Assembly (NCBI RefSeq): GCF_002210285.1
Contig: NZ_MWQE01000001.1
Coordinates: 806,001 to 870,000, forward strand
Length of the DNA stretch: 64,000 nt
Direction of reading: 5' to 3'
Source: Fibrobacter sp. UWR2
GTDB taxonomy: Bacteria; Fibrobacterota; Fibrobacteria; Fibrobacterales; Fibrobacteraceae
Shown here piece by piece: positions 50,333 to 59,886 of this stretch. Within the stretch, counting starts at the first letter, position 1. Each line of letters starts with the position of its first letter. A program made the translations under genes and the position numbers. The notes below the pieces were generated by a model. That model saw only the letters and a program-made list of their open reading frames with translations, did no database searches and was not told the origin of the DNA.

Positions 50333-51922
50333 ATGAAGAACTTGTGGTGTCATCTTGTACTTGCGCTGTTCTTGGCATTTTTCTTTGTCGCCTGTGGTGA
50401 CGACGGTAGCGATTTCGTGACACGTCCGGCGGGCGACTCTTCGTCTAGCGTCAAGTCCAGCAGTTCGGTGAAGTCGTCGAGTTCGTATAGGGCTAAATCC
50501 TCCAGTTCGATTACAGAGGCTGTCTTTTGCAAGACAGAAGCGGAAGATGTCTGCGAATATGGAACCCTGACGGACAAGCGCGATGGTCAGACCTACAAGA
50601 CGGTGAAGATTGGCGACCAGTGGTGGATGGCCGAAAACCTCAACTATGCGGCCTTGGAGCCGACGGCGTGGGAAGATTCTTCGAGTTTCTGTTACGACAA
50701 TAAGCCGGCCCATTGCAAGATATATGGTAGGCTGTACACCTGGGCTGCTGCGGTGGGCAAGTCCGATGGTGAATGTGGCTATGGAAAGAAGTGCTCCCTG
50801 CCTGCGAAGAATGTCCAGGGTGTTTGTCCCGATGGTTGGCACTTGCCCAGTGAACGAGATATTATACACTTGCTTATGGCTACGGATGAATATTCTCATG
50901 TCGGTACAAACTTGAAAGCCTTTAGTGGCTGGCTCGAGTATAGAAGTGGTACGGGTAATGGTACCGATGACTACGGCTTTTCGGGACTGCCTTCCGGCAT
51001 CAAGACCTTCGATGCGGATTACCGGTATGAGGGAATCTTCACGTATTTCTGGAGTTCGACGGAAATCGATGCATACCACGCTCACACGATGTCCTTGCGA
51101 TATGATCGCTATCTCATGCTTTTTGATTATACAAAGCTCCGTGCATATTCTGTCCGATGTCTCAAGGATTCTGCTGATGACTGGGACGATGATGACGATG
51201 ACGGCACTGATGATGAGACAAGCTCCGTGACCATGACGATGCCCTGCAAGACCAAGACGAAAGATGATTGCGAATATGGTTCGCTGACCGATAAGCGTGA
51301 TGGCCGGACGTACAGGACGGTGAAGATTGGAGACCTTTGGTGGATGGCTGAAAACCTCAGTTACCCGTATCTGCAGCCGACATCGACGCTCGATTCTTCG
51401 AGCTTCTGTGTGGATAACGATTCTGCCCTGTGCGATTCGCTTGGGCGCCTGTACCTATGGAGTGCCGCTATGGATAGTGCTGCGCTATTTGGCTCGGACG
51501 GCAAGGGGTGCGGATGGGATGGGCAGTGTTCTGCCAGCGGTGTTGTCCGCGGCGTGTGCCCGGAAGGCTGGCACTTGCCCGATACTTTGGAATTTAGCAA
51601 TCTTTTCATTGCAGTGGGTGGCGAGAATGAGGCCGGTATAATGTTGAAATCTACATCTGGCTGGGAATATGATAAGGGGAAAAGAGGTGGTATAGACGCC
51701 TTCGGGTTTACGGCAGTGCCTGCCGGATTATGGGTGGAAATGGATAATAATCCATTGGATTTCCGTGCCCAGGAGTCGTCTGCAATCTATTGGACTTCTA
51801 CAATGGATGATCGTGGAAACACCGATGCTCATAATAGGGAAGTCCGTGACGAGTGCGATTATGCTCTTACGTGGAGCTCTTCTATGAAAGACGCGTATTC
51901 TGTTCGTTGCGTCAAAGACTAA
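50333..51922 (+). CDS. Lipoprotein with two Fibrobacter major paralogous domains, Asp-rich linker
   Basis: A 529-residue lipoprotein; the signal ends FFFVAC|GDD. ATG at 50333 follows AGAAGGAAAT; the longer start at 50300 is rejected. A Ser-rich linker contains SSSSVK repeats. Domain 1 (about 79-280) and domain 2 (about 310-529) both open CEYG.LTDKRDG.TY.TVKIG and end YSVRC.KD. They are joined by a run of Asp (DDWDDDDDDGTDDE), which could bind cations. Domain 1 has CKIYGRLYTWAAAVG and domain 2 CDSLGRLYLWSAAM, typical of the family. Confidence 0.88.
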   Translation: MKNLWCHLVLALFLAFFFVACGDDGSDFVTRPAGDSSSSVKSSSSVKSSSSYRAKSSSSITEAVFCKTEAEDVCEYGTLTDKRDGQTYKTVKIGDQWWMAENLNYAALEPTAWEDSSSFCYDNKPAHCKIYGRLYTWAAAVGKSDGECGYGKKCSLPAKNVQGVCPDGWHLPSERDIIHLLMATDEYSHVGTNLKAFSGWLEYRSGTGNGTDDYGFSGLPSGIKTFDADYRYEGIFTYFWSSTEIDAYHAHTMSLRYDRYLMLFDYTKLRAYSVRCLKDSADDWDDDDDDGTDDETSSVTMTMPCKTKTKDDCEYGSLTDKRDGRTYRTVKIGDLWWMAENLSYPYLQPTSTLDSSSFCVDNDSALCDSLGRLYLWSAAMDSAALFGSDGKGCGWDGQCSASGVVRGVCPEGWHLPDTLEFSNLFIAVGGENEAGIMLKSTSGWEYDKGKRGGIDAFGFTAVPAGLWVEMDNNPLDFRAQESSAIYWTSTMDDRGNTDAHNREVRDECDYALTWSSSMKDAYSVRCVKD

Positions 51923-51950
51923 TTCCATAATCCTGCACTTTATCGCCTGA

Positions 51951-51991
51951 TATCGCCCGCTGGGCGGTATTTTGCGTTATACCGCTATTTT
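51951..51991 (+). promoter_or_regulatory. Two overlapping, mutually exclusive hairpins between lipoprotein and HAD genes
   Basis: Hairpin A: TATCGCCC (51951-51958) with GGGCGGTA (51962-51969), followed by TTTTG. Hairpin B: GCGGTAT (51964-51970) with ATACCGC (51979-51985), followed by TATTTT. They share the segment 51964-51969. Either could terminate; together they look like an attenuator layout. Confidence 0.5.
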
Positions 51992-52021
51992 GTCCCTATT
52001 TGAATGCTATATTAGGGAAAG

Positions 52022-52855
52022 ATGAAAATCCTGTTCACAGACCTTGACGGCACGCTCCTGACCGACGACAAGCGCATCTCGGAAACCGACATGCGCTCTA
52101 TTCGCGCAATGATTGATGCTGGCCACAAGTTCGTGATGACTACGGGCCGGCCGCTTACGAGCGTGAAGCAACTGGCGGAGCAGTACGGGTTTCTGGAACC
52201 GGGATTTTTCCTTGTGAGTTTCAACGGCGGGCTTATCTACGATTGCGGCGAGAAGAAACCGATTCTCACGCGCTACATTCCTGTTGACGAGGTCAAGGCC
52301 ATCATGGATGCTGCGCATGCCCGCGGGATGCACGCGCACACCTACTCGGGCGACCTCGTTGTTTCGGAATATGAGACGGAACAGCTCAAGACGTATTGCC
52401 GCCTGATGAAGATGGATTACGTGGTGGTGAAGGATATTCGCGAGTATTACGGCGAGTTCGTGAATGTCGTAGTGAAGCCGCCCATCAAGGTGAACATCAT
52501 TACGCCCTTCGAACATTCGGGCCTCGTGGATTTTCGCACCGAAATGCGGAAGACTACTGAGGGCAGGCTTTTCGACGTGTTCAGCAAGCCCGAGATGCTC
52601 GAGTTTTCGCACATGCAGAGCAACAAGGGAGCTGCAGTGAAGTTCATGGCCGACTTTTACAAGGTGCCGGTTGCCGATACGATTGCGGTGGGCGACGAAG
52701 AGAACGATTGCCCCATGATCGAAGCGGCCGGTGTCGGAGTCGCGATGGCGAATGCATCGCAGGTGGCGAAGGACATTGCCGACTACGTGACCGCAAACGA
52801 CAACAACCACTCGGGAATCGCCGAGGTTATCGAGAAGTTCGTGTTGCAAAGTTGA
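52022..52855 (+). CDS. Cof-type HAD-IIB phosphatase
   Basis: A 277-residue cytoplasmic hydrolase. Motif I LFTDLDGTLLTDD with nucleophile Asp7 and Asp9; motif II TTGRPL; C2-type cap (about 85-185); motif III Lys in SNKGAAVKF; motif IV VGDEENDCPMI. Cof/YidA-like enzymes dephosphorylate sugar phosphates or related small molecules. The ATG is at the A in GGGAAAGATG, overlapping the purine-rich region, so the Shine-Dalgarno GGGAAAG is unusually close. Flanked by lipoprotein genes without evident functional link. Confidence 0.92.
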   Translation: MKILFTDLDGTLLTDDKRISETDMRSIRAMIDAGHKFVMTTGRPLTSVKQLAEQYGFLEPGFFLVSFNGGLIYDCGEKKPILTRYIPVDEVKAIMDAAHARGMHAHTYSGDLVVSEYETEQLKTYCRLMKMDYVVVKDIREYYGEFVNVVVKPPIKVNIITPFEHSGLVDFRTEMRKTTEGRLFDVFSKPEMLEFSHMQSNKGAAVKFMADFYKVPVADTIAVGDEENDCPMIEAAGVGVAMANASQVAKDIADYVTANDNNHSGIAEVIEKFVLQS

Positions 52856-52873
52856 TTTTTTAAGGGGAAAACG

Positions 52874-55777
52874 ATGAATTGCTATAGGAAGGAAAAAATG
52901 AACTTGTTCGGTGCGGCTTTTGTTGCCGTGTCTGTGCTGTTTTTAGCGGCGTGTGCCGACGAAGAGTCTACCGATCCGGGGGATAGGGAAAATCCGGCCA
53001 TACACGATACCGATGTCTATACCCAGGCCAAGAGTTCTGATGAATACAAGAATCCCGATGTAGAATATGGCAAAATGACCGACCCGCGTGATGGAAAGGT
53101 CTACAGGACGGTAAAGATTGGTAACCTGGAATGGATGGCGGAAAACCTGAACTTTTCGGATTCGGAATTGTTGCCCAATATCGCTGATGGTAACTGGTGC
53201 TATGAGGACGATACCTCGTTTTGCAATGTGGGTGGCCGCCTTTATACATGGACGGCCGCGATGAATCTGTCGCCGGATATGCAGAATGCCAGTGTGTGGT
53301 ACTATAGGAGCCCGTCTGCGTCGGAAAGGCGCGGCGTTTGTCCCGAGGGGTGGGTCGTTCCGTCGTACAGTGAATTCTGGTCCCTTGTCGTGAAGACAGG
53401 TTCAACGGGTCGCGCGGGTTTACTGCTCAAGTCGACTAAGGGTTGGCGTGACGGAAATGTTGGCAAGGATACATTGGGCTTTACCGCACTACCTCTTGGG
53501 TTCTATGTAGATGGCAAATCGTATAATGCCGGATTCGAGAGCATATTCTGGACTTCGGATGAAGAGGATTATGGTGTAAACAATGCAAGGAGCATGAAAA
53601 TTTCGTATGATAGCGATGAGTTCGAACTAGATACAGAAAAGAAGTGGTTTGGTTTTTCTGTACGTTGCGTGAAAGATACCTCGGTGATAAGGGTTGCTCG
53701 CGAAGATAGCGTCAGCCGGATGGATGAACTGGAACGCCTCAAGGACCTTTTTGATACGGCCAAGGTGGTAAAGGGAACCTTTGTTGATCCGCGAGACAAA
53801 CGTGAATACCGTACCGTGAAGATTGGGGACCAGACATGGATGGCCGAGAACATGGTCTATCAAGCAGATGATTCCGTTTCGGCATGCTATGCACGTAAGG
53901 ATTCCCTTTGTAAGATATATGGTCGGCTTTATTCGTATGAATTTGCCCGGGATTCCGTATGCCCTGAGGGCTGGACTCTCCCTACGCGGGCGAATTATGA
54001 GGTCTTGCGTAAGTGGACTGGACATGCCGATGTGGTCGACATCTATTATATCGATATCTCTGCCCTCACATTGAAGAGCAAGGAAACTTGGACCGATTAT
54101 AAAAAAGGTGGAGATGCACACGACGGAAGTGGCCTTGATCTCTATGGTTTTGGTGTGCTGGCTGGGGGAAGGGGTACAATTGGTGTTGAAGCTGATTCCT
54201 TCTTCAATAGGGGAGAGAGCGCACACCTTTGGGTCCATGATAATGGTGACGGATATTATTTTTCCATAGACTTTAGCAATAACGATTATAGTACGGGCTA
54301 TAGTGGTCGTGGTCAAAAAGGGTTGGCCAGTGTCCGGTGTATCCAGGGCGATAAACCCGTCTATTATGAATGTCCCGTCGATACATCTAAATACAAAGTT
54401 CCTTCGTATACGGGGGTTGATTCCTCGATTACTAAAGGTGGCTACCTGCAGGATTTGCGAAATAACAAGTATTACAAGGTTGTGACTATCGGTAAGCAAA
54501 CCTGGATGGCCGAAAACCTGAATATCGGCGTAGACGAATATCAGGATCGAATCGCTTGTTATAGGAACGATGACGAAGAATGTGATTCACTTGGTACTTA
54601 TTTCAAGTGGGACGATGCCATGGATTTCAAGAGCGTATTTACTTCGGTTGATGATTATTATTGCCGGCACAATGAAGAACGTCGCGGCGTTTGCCCCAAG
54701 GGATGGCACCTGCCTTCTGAAGATGAATGGCGCGAACTGATTGAAACTGTTGGCGATTCGCTTTCGGCAAACCATATACTCAAATCCAAGAACGGATGGC
54801 AGCAGGAAAGTGGGCTCGATACCTATGGCTTCAATGCGGTTTCTGGTGGGTACAATCCCGGTAGCAGGTGGTCTACCGGAAGGGAACGCTTTGCTTATTT
54901 TTGGTCGAGAACAGAATCGTCGAGGGAAGTGGCTAGGGGCATCTCGTTCAGTGGTGAAAACTGTTCGTTCGTGAAAATGGATTTTGTAGAAAAGGGGACG
55001 AACATGCCCGTTCGCTGCTTGAAGGATGAAGCATTGCTTTCGGAAGCGGTTGAGTTGGTCCCTTACGAGAGTCCGGAACACTGCGTAGAGAAACCGGTTA
55101 CCTATGTATTCGATGACTCTGTGCGTAAGGCCGCCAGCCTGTATGACGAGGAGAAGAATACGCTTCTCGACAAGCGCGATGGCCGTACCTACAAGACGAC
55201 GAAAATCGGTTCGCAAATCTGGATGGCGGAAAACCTCGCCTTCGATTACGATATCGGTTCCGCGAAGAATTTCTGCATTTATAGTAATGCGGATTCCTGC
55301 AGTAAGTACGGCTTGTACTATACGTGGTCTGCGGCTATGGATTCTGCAGGCGAATTTAGGGGAAACGGGGCGGATTCGATTGTGCGCGGCATTTGCCCGT
55401 CGGGTTGGCACCTTCCCTCGAAGCAGGAATGGTACGACCTGGTGGAAATCGTAACGGGGGAACCGTTTGACCAGAGTTATGGATACACGATGAACCAAAT
55501 TGAATATACCCAGAGGGTGCTGAAATCTGTTGACGGATGGGCGAGTTCTGCTTACGCAGGGATAGACAGCGTCGATTTTTACGGGTATCCCATGGGGAAT
55601 TGGATCGGTTCCAAGAAAAAATATGAGGATGTTGGGTCGACAGCTTATTATTGGTCTACCGAATCGATTGACGCGAAGTATGCCAGCATATTTGCCCTGC
55701 ATGCGACGAATGCCTACATGCTTGTACACGTCTTCTCGAAAGGGGATGCGATTCCTGTCCGTTGTCTCAAAGATTGA
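52874..55777 (+). CDS. Large lipoprotein with four Fibrobacter major paralogous domains
   Basis: A 967-residue lipoprotein; the signal ends FLAAC|ADE. Start at 52874 (AAGGGGAAAACG before it), or the in-frame ATG at 52898. Four domains: about 63-272 (VEYGKMTDPRDGKVY...WMAENLNFSD), 293-500 (TFVDPRDKREYRTVKIGDQT), 520-725 (YLQDLRNNKYYKVVTIGKQT) and 750-967 (NTLLDKRDGRTYKTTKIGSQ). Each has a WMAEN and a final VRC.K/Q segment. Domain 2 is most diverged: GWTLP replaces GWHLP. There is no Ser-rich linker. Function unknown; the number of domains suggests a multivalent surface binder (inference). Confidence 0.87.
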   Translation: MNCYRKEKMNLFGAAFVAVSVLFLAACADEESTDPGDRENPAIHDTDVYTQAKSSDEYKNPDVEYGKMTDPRDGKVYRTVKIGNLEWMAENLNFSDSELLPNIADGNWCYEDDTSFCNVGGRLYTWTAAMNLSPDMQNASVWYYRSPSASERRGVCPEGWVVPSYSEFWSLVVKTGSTGRAGLLLKSTKGWRDGNVGKDTLGFTALPLGFYVDGKSYNAGFESIFWTSDEEDYGVNNARSMKISYDSDEFELDTEKKWFGFSVRCVKDTSVIRVAREDSVSRMDELERLKDLFDTAKVVKGTFVDPRDKREYRTVKIGDQTWMAENMVYQADDSVSACYARKDSLCKIYGRLYSYEFARDSVCPEGWTLPTRANYEVLRKWTGHADVVDIYYIDISALTLKSKETWTDYKKGGDAHDGSGLDLYGFGVLAGGRGTIGVEADSFFNRGESAHLWVHDNGDGYYFSIDFSNNDYSTGYSGRGQKGLASVRCIQGDKPVYYECPVDTSKYKVPSYTGVDSSITKGGYLQDLRNNKYYKVVTIGKQTWMAENLNIGVDEYQDRIACYRNDDEECDSLGTYFKWDDAMDFKSVFTSVDDYYCRHNEERRGVCPKGWHLPSEDEWRELIETVGDSLSANHILKSKNGWQQESGLDTYGFNAVSGGYNPGSRWSTGRERFAYFWSRTESSREVARGISFSGENCSFVKMDFVEKGTNMPVRCLKDEALLSEAVELVPYESPEHCVEKPVTYVFDDSVRKAASLYDEEKNTLLDKRDGRTYKTTKIGSQIWMAENLAFDYDIGSAKNFCIYSNADSCSKYGLYYTWSAAMDSAGEFRGNGADSIVRGICPSGWHLPSKQEWYDLVEIVTGEPFDQSYGYTMNQIEYTQRVLKSVDGWASSAYAGIDSVDFYGYPMGNWIGSKKKYEDVGSTAYYWSTESIDAKYASIFALHATNAYMLVHVFSKGDAIPVRCLKD

Positions 55778-55795
55778 TTTTCTATAATTGGGTTC

Positions 55796-55936
55796 ATGGA
55801 AGAAAAGCAGACTTACCGTGAAGTGATGCCGGGCGAGCTCCCGTGCGAAGTGCCGGAATGTGACGGCGTGATGGTTGTCGATCCCGACAATAGCTATAAA
55901 CTCACCTGCGACAAGTGCGGGCACATTAAGGAATGA
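55796..55936 (+). CDS. 46-residue zinc-ribbon protein coupled to hrpA
   Basis: A small gene easily missed: MEEKQTYREVMPGELPCEVP continues to CDKCGHIKE. Four Cys in two groups (Cys17 and Cys22; Cys38 and Cys41) fit a zinc-ribbon. The TGA at 55934-55936 overlaps the hrpA ATG (ATGA), a common translational-coupling arrangement here. The upstream AATTGGGTTC gives only a weak ribosome binding site. Codon usage is like that of its neighbours. Perhaps a nucleic-acid-binding partner of the helicase (inference). Confidence 0.7.
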   Translation: MEEKQTYREVMPGELPCEVPECDGVMVVDPDNSYKLTCDKCGHIKE

Positions 55937-58900
55937 CTCTAAAAATCACCTACCCAGAGCTTCCTGTCGTTGAACATCGGGAAGAGTTCTTCGAGATGCT
56001 CGAGAAGCATCAGGTGGTGATTGTAAAGGCAGACACCGGTTCGGGCAAGTCGACGCAGTTGCCGAAGTTTTTGCTGGAATGGTTCGATGGTAAGACCGCG
56101 GGTGAGCAGGGCGAGAAGGCTGGTTTCAAAATTGGTGTGACGGAACCTCGCAGGCTTGCGGCGATTTCCATTGCGGATCGCCTGCGTGAAGAATTGAAAG
56201 ACGAGACGCTTGTCTCCACTAAAATTCGCTTCTGGGAACAGGGCCAGAGCGACGCCCCCATCAAGGTGATGACGGATGGCATTTTGTTGCAGGAATTCCG
56301 CCGCGACAGGCTCTTTAGGCAGTATTCTGCCATCGTGATTGACGAGGCGCATGAACGCTCGTTGAACATTGATATTTTGCTCGGCATTTTCAAGTCGGTT
56401 CTGCATGAGCGCCCGGAATTCAAACTGATTGTGGCCTCCGCGACGCTCGATGCCAAACTCTTCGAGGAATTTTACGACAACAGCTGCGTGCTCGAAGCCG
56501 AGGGAAGAACGTTCCCGGTGGATGTGGAATACTTTTTCGATGGCGGTTTGGCGGCGCGGACTGCGCTCGACACCAGCGGCAAGGGCGATTCCGGCCTTTT
56601 GGACGAGGCCCGCGATGCGATTCTCGATTTGGAAACGCGCCACCGCGATCACCTGCTTTGTTTTTTACCGACGGAACGCGACATCCAGGATTTGGCGGGC
56701 GAACTTGCGCACGAACTGGATTCCGCGACCTTCGACATCCTGCCGCTTTACGGGCGCATGAGCCCCGACGAACAGCGCCGCATCTTCAGGCATACGGAAA
56801 AGACCCGCGTGGTGCTTGCGACGAACATCGCGGAAACTTCGCTCACGATTCCGGGAATCGCCTATGTGGTGGATACGGGTACGGCCCGCATTTCTCGCTA
56901 CAACGCACAGTCAAGAATCCAGGGGTTGCCCGTCGAGGACATCTCGAAGGCGAGTGCCCGGCAGCGCACAGGGCGTGCGGGGCGCGTAAAGCCCGGTGTG
57001 TGCATTCGCCTCTATTCTCCCGAGGATTTCGAGAAGCGGGACGAGTTTACGGAGCCGGAAATCCGGCGGAGCAACCTCGCGAACGTAGTCTTGCAACTGC
57101 GTAGCCTCGGGCTGGAACTCGAAAATTTCCCGTTCCTGCAGTCGCCGCCGCATTCGGCGTTCCGCGGCGCGTACAAGACGCTTTTTGAACTCGGCGCGTT
57201 GACCGCCGATAATGCTAGCGGGCATGTGACCAAGTTGGGCCGCGAGATGACGCGCCTCCCGATGGACGTGGCGCTCTCGGCGGTGCTTTTGCGGGCGCGC
57301 GATGCCGGCGTATTGCAACCCGCGCTCATTGTCTGTTCGGCCTTGAGCATCCAGGACCCGCGTGTGGTGCCGAGCGAGGAACCGGAACGCACCCGCATTC
57401 GCCAGCTGCACCGCAAGTTCGCGGGCCACAAGAGCGATTTCCTTACGTTCATCTGCATGTGGAACGCCTTCTGCGCCGAATGGGATGGCAAGACCTGGAA
57501 CAAGTTGCGTAAGTTCTGCGACAAGAACAGCCTGCATTTCTTGCGGTGTCGCGAATGGATCGATCTGTACGAACAGTTTGGGCGCATCCTCGACGTGAAA
57601 TTCGAGAATCGCGTGTGCCCGCTCGACAGTTTCCACCGCGACAACCTGCACATCGCCTTGCTTTCGGGATTCCTGGGCGGCATTGCGCTCCGTGACATGG
57701 AAAACGGCTGCTACCGCCTGGTGAGCGGCCGCGAGACGCACGTGTTCCCGGGCAGTGACCTTTACGGCAAGAGCGCGGAATGGCTTTTTAGTGCCGAGGT
57801 GCGCGAGACGAGCCGCATATTCCTCAACAAGGCTGCCGAAATCAAGCCCGAATGGATTATGCAGGTGGCGGAACCTTTCTGCACGCGTCGCTGGTATGCG
57901 CCCACATGGAACCAGGAACGCGGTTTTGTGGAAGCGGTGGAGGAGGTGAGTTTCCGCGGGCTCGTGATTAGCCGCGGCCATCGCGTGGATTATGCCCGCG
58001 TGAATCCCGGTGAATGTGCCGAGATTTTCTGGCGCGAGGCCGTAGTGCTTGGCCAGATGGCGCGACCCTTCGCGTTTATGACGCACAACGAACGCGTCGT
58101 CGAGGATTTGCATGCGTTGGAAGCCCGCAAGCGCCAATTTGGGCTTGCTCCGAGCGAAGATGCCCTGGTGGATTACTACGTGCGCATTGCGCATGAGGTG
58201 AATTCCATCAAGACGCTCAAGGACTACATCCGCGAACATACCGACCAGTTCCTGAAATTCGATGCGAAGTTCTGGCTGGACCAGAGCGAAACGGGCGTAA
58301 GCTATACGGATACGGGTTTCAGCAACCGCGCATTCGATGCCCTGGCGAAGGGTGACAAGAAGAAAACGGCAAAGCCGCAGGAACCCTCTCTCGGAGGCTC
58401 CCTCGAGCAGTTCCGCATCGAAGGGCTCGACGGTTCCTGCCGCATGGTAGTGGGCGAGATGGTTTTCGATGCGATGCGCGACTGCGACGGCATCACGCTT
58501 GACTTGCCTTACGACATGCTCCCGCAGGTGACGCCCGCGACGCTTGCGCTTTCTATCCACCAGTGGCGTGAGTGGATGGCGGAATCCGTCATCCGCGAGA
58601 TGCCAAAGACGGCGAAGAAGCAACTGGAAGGCCGCCGCACGTTTATCGATGACGCCTTCTGCGACAAGCTTAAGGAAAACCCGTACAAGGCACCGCTATT
58701 GCTTTTGTACGAAGTCTTTGCCGGCATAAAACAACTCGATTGCGACATCCCGACGGTTACGCCCGAAAAGGAAAACCACCTGCGGATTCATGCGCGAATC
58801 TTCAAGCAGGGTTTCGCGGAAAAGTTTGCGACCGAAATCAATCCCGAGTGGGGAAGTTTCCGGCTGTTTGCAGCGGTGCGACCCGTCCTCGTGACGTTCG

Positions 58901-59841
58901 GTATAGACTTTGCGCTCGGCGACATGCGCTTCGGCTGGCGTCTCGGGGAATCGGCGCTGATGGCTCCGGCAGAATCCGCCTTCTGGCAGACCTTCCGCAA
59001 GCGCGTGGAAGGCCGCGCGCAGTCCGGTGCCGGCAATCGCACGCAGCCCGATGCCGACTCCGCCCTTATTGTCGACCGTCTGAATATGCTCGAGACGGGT
59101 GGCCTCTATTCTGACGGCTTCAAGACAGCGCTCAAGTCGTGGGCATTGAAGTCGCTTACTGCCGATGAATTGGATGCGAACCGATGCGTGCGCTTCTCGG
59201 GTCTCGAGTATTCCCGCGGCAAGAAAATCAGGGACTTTAGGAACCTCGCTGCGAGTACCCGCAGCGAAGACGAGGAAATCCGGCTGGCGCTGGTGCGTGC
59301 TACGTACGAGTCCGCTCTTCTCGGTGCCGAAACCTTCGTGAAGTTCTGGAACATGCTAAAGGAATTTTCCGTGGCGATGCGTCAGGGAACTGACCATGCC
59401 CGCGATGCGCTGGCAGCATCTCCTTCCAAGAGCGAACTGTCGCAAATTCTCTCGCTTTATGGTTCGAACAAGGAAACAACTTTGTTCGAAAGGCTGTCTG
59501 CCCTTTGCGGAATTGTTCGGCTGAATGCCGCTAGTCTCGACGCTTGCAATAGTCCGGCCCGCCCTGAACTGTCGGTTCGCGACCTCCGCGAAAAATTCCG
59601 CCCCTTCCTCAAGGCCCGTTTTATGAAGGACCACGAATTGAAAAATGCCCGTGATATCCTTTCTAAAATGGAGCGCATGCAACAGGACGATTCTGAATAT
59701 CCGGAACTCTACTTGCAGGCCTCGGCCATGCTCGAGGACTTCGAAATCCTTAAGTTCAAGCGCAAGGGCGATGATGCCGAAGAAATTGTCGAAGAAGATG
59801 CCTTGGCTAAGCTTAAAGGGCGTTTCGGTCGTTTGAAATAG
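55933..59841 (+). CDS. hrpA: ATP-dependent RNA helicase HrpA-like (DEAH box)
   Basis: A 1302-residue DEAH helicase. Motif I GSGKST at 36-41, Ia TEPRRLAA, II DEAH (137-140) in VIDEAHERSLNID, III SATLD, IV LLCFLPTERDIQDL, V TNIAETSLTIPGI and VI QRTGRAGR. Then the HA2 domain, OB fold, and a long C-terminal DUF3418 region typical of HrpA. HrpA rescues stalled ribosomes and processes mRNA. Length matches E. coli HrpA (1300). Cytoplasmic. The upstream 46-residue gene overlaps it by four bases. Confidence 0.95.
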   Translation: MTLKITYPELPVVEHREEFFEMLEKHQVVIVKADTGSGKSTQLPKFLLEWFDGKTAGEQGEKAGFKIGVTEPRRLAAISIADRLREELKDETLVSTKIRFWEQGQSDAPIKVMTDGILLQEFRRDRLFRQYSAIVIDEAHERSLNIDILLGIFKSVLHERPEFKLIVASATLDAKLFEEFYDNSCVLEAEGRTFPVDVEYFFDGGLAARTALDTSGKGDSGLLDEARDAILDLETRHRDHLLCFLPTERDIQDLAGELAHELDSATFDILPLYGRMSPDEQRRIFRHTEKTRVVLATNIAETSLTIPGIAYVVDTGTARISRYNAQSRIQGLPVEDISKASARQRTGRAGRVKPGVCIRLYSPEDFEKRDEFTEPEIRRSNLANVVLQLRSLGLELENFPFLQSPPHSAFRGAYKTLFELGALTADNASGHVTKLGREMTRLPMDVALSAVLLRARDAGVLQPALIVCSALSIQDPRVVPSEEPERTRIRQLHRKFAGHKSDFLTFICMWNAFCAEWDGKTWNKLRKFCDKNSLHFLRCREWIDLYEQFGRILDVKFENRVCPLDSFHRDNLHIALLSGFLGGIALRDMENGCYRLVSGRETHVFPGSDLYGKSAEWLFSAEVRETSRIFLNKAAEIKPEWIMQVAEPFCTRRWYAPTWNQERGFVEAVEEVSFRGLVISRGHRVDYARVNPGECAEIFWREAVVLGQMARPFAFMTHNERVVEDLHALEARKRQFGLAPSEDALVDYYVRIAHEVNSIKTLKDYIREHTDQFLKFDAKFWLDQSETGVSYTDTGFSNRAFDALAKGDKKKTAKPQEPSLGGSLEQFRIEGLDGSCRMVVGEMVFDAMRDCDGITLDLPYDMLPQVTPATLALSIHQWREWMAESVIREMPKTAKKQLEGRRTFIDDAFCDKLKENPYKAPLLLLYEVFAGIKQLDCDIPTVTPEKENHLRIHARIFKQGFAEKFATEINPEWGSFRLFAAVRPVLVTFGIDFALGDMRFGWRLGESALMAPAESAFWQTFRKRVEGRAQSGAGNRTQPDADSALIVDRLNMLETGGLYSDGFKTALKSWALKSLTADELDANRCVRFSGLEYSRGKKIRDFRNLAASTRSEDEEIRLALVRATYESALLGAETFVKFWNMLKEFSVAMRQGTDHARDALAASPSKSELSQILSLYGSNKETTLFERLSALCGIVRLNAASLDACNSPARPELSVRDLREKFRPFLKARFMKDHELKNARDILSKMERMQQDDSEYPELYLQASAMLEDFEILKFKRKGDDAEEIVEEDALAKLKGRFGRLK

Positions 59842-59886
59842 CGCCAGATTGGTCTAGGACCAGTCAAATTTGCTAAATTTGGGGCG

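Noticed and set aside
56911-58623. Minus-strand frame of about 570 codons inside hrpA
   Set aside because: Antisense of a full-length, motif-complete helicase.
59850-59862. Terminator after hrpA (TGGTC-TAG-GACCA)
   Set aside because: Only 5 bp with a 3-base loop and no T run.
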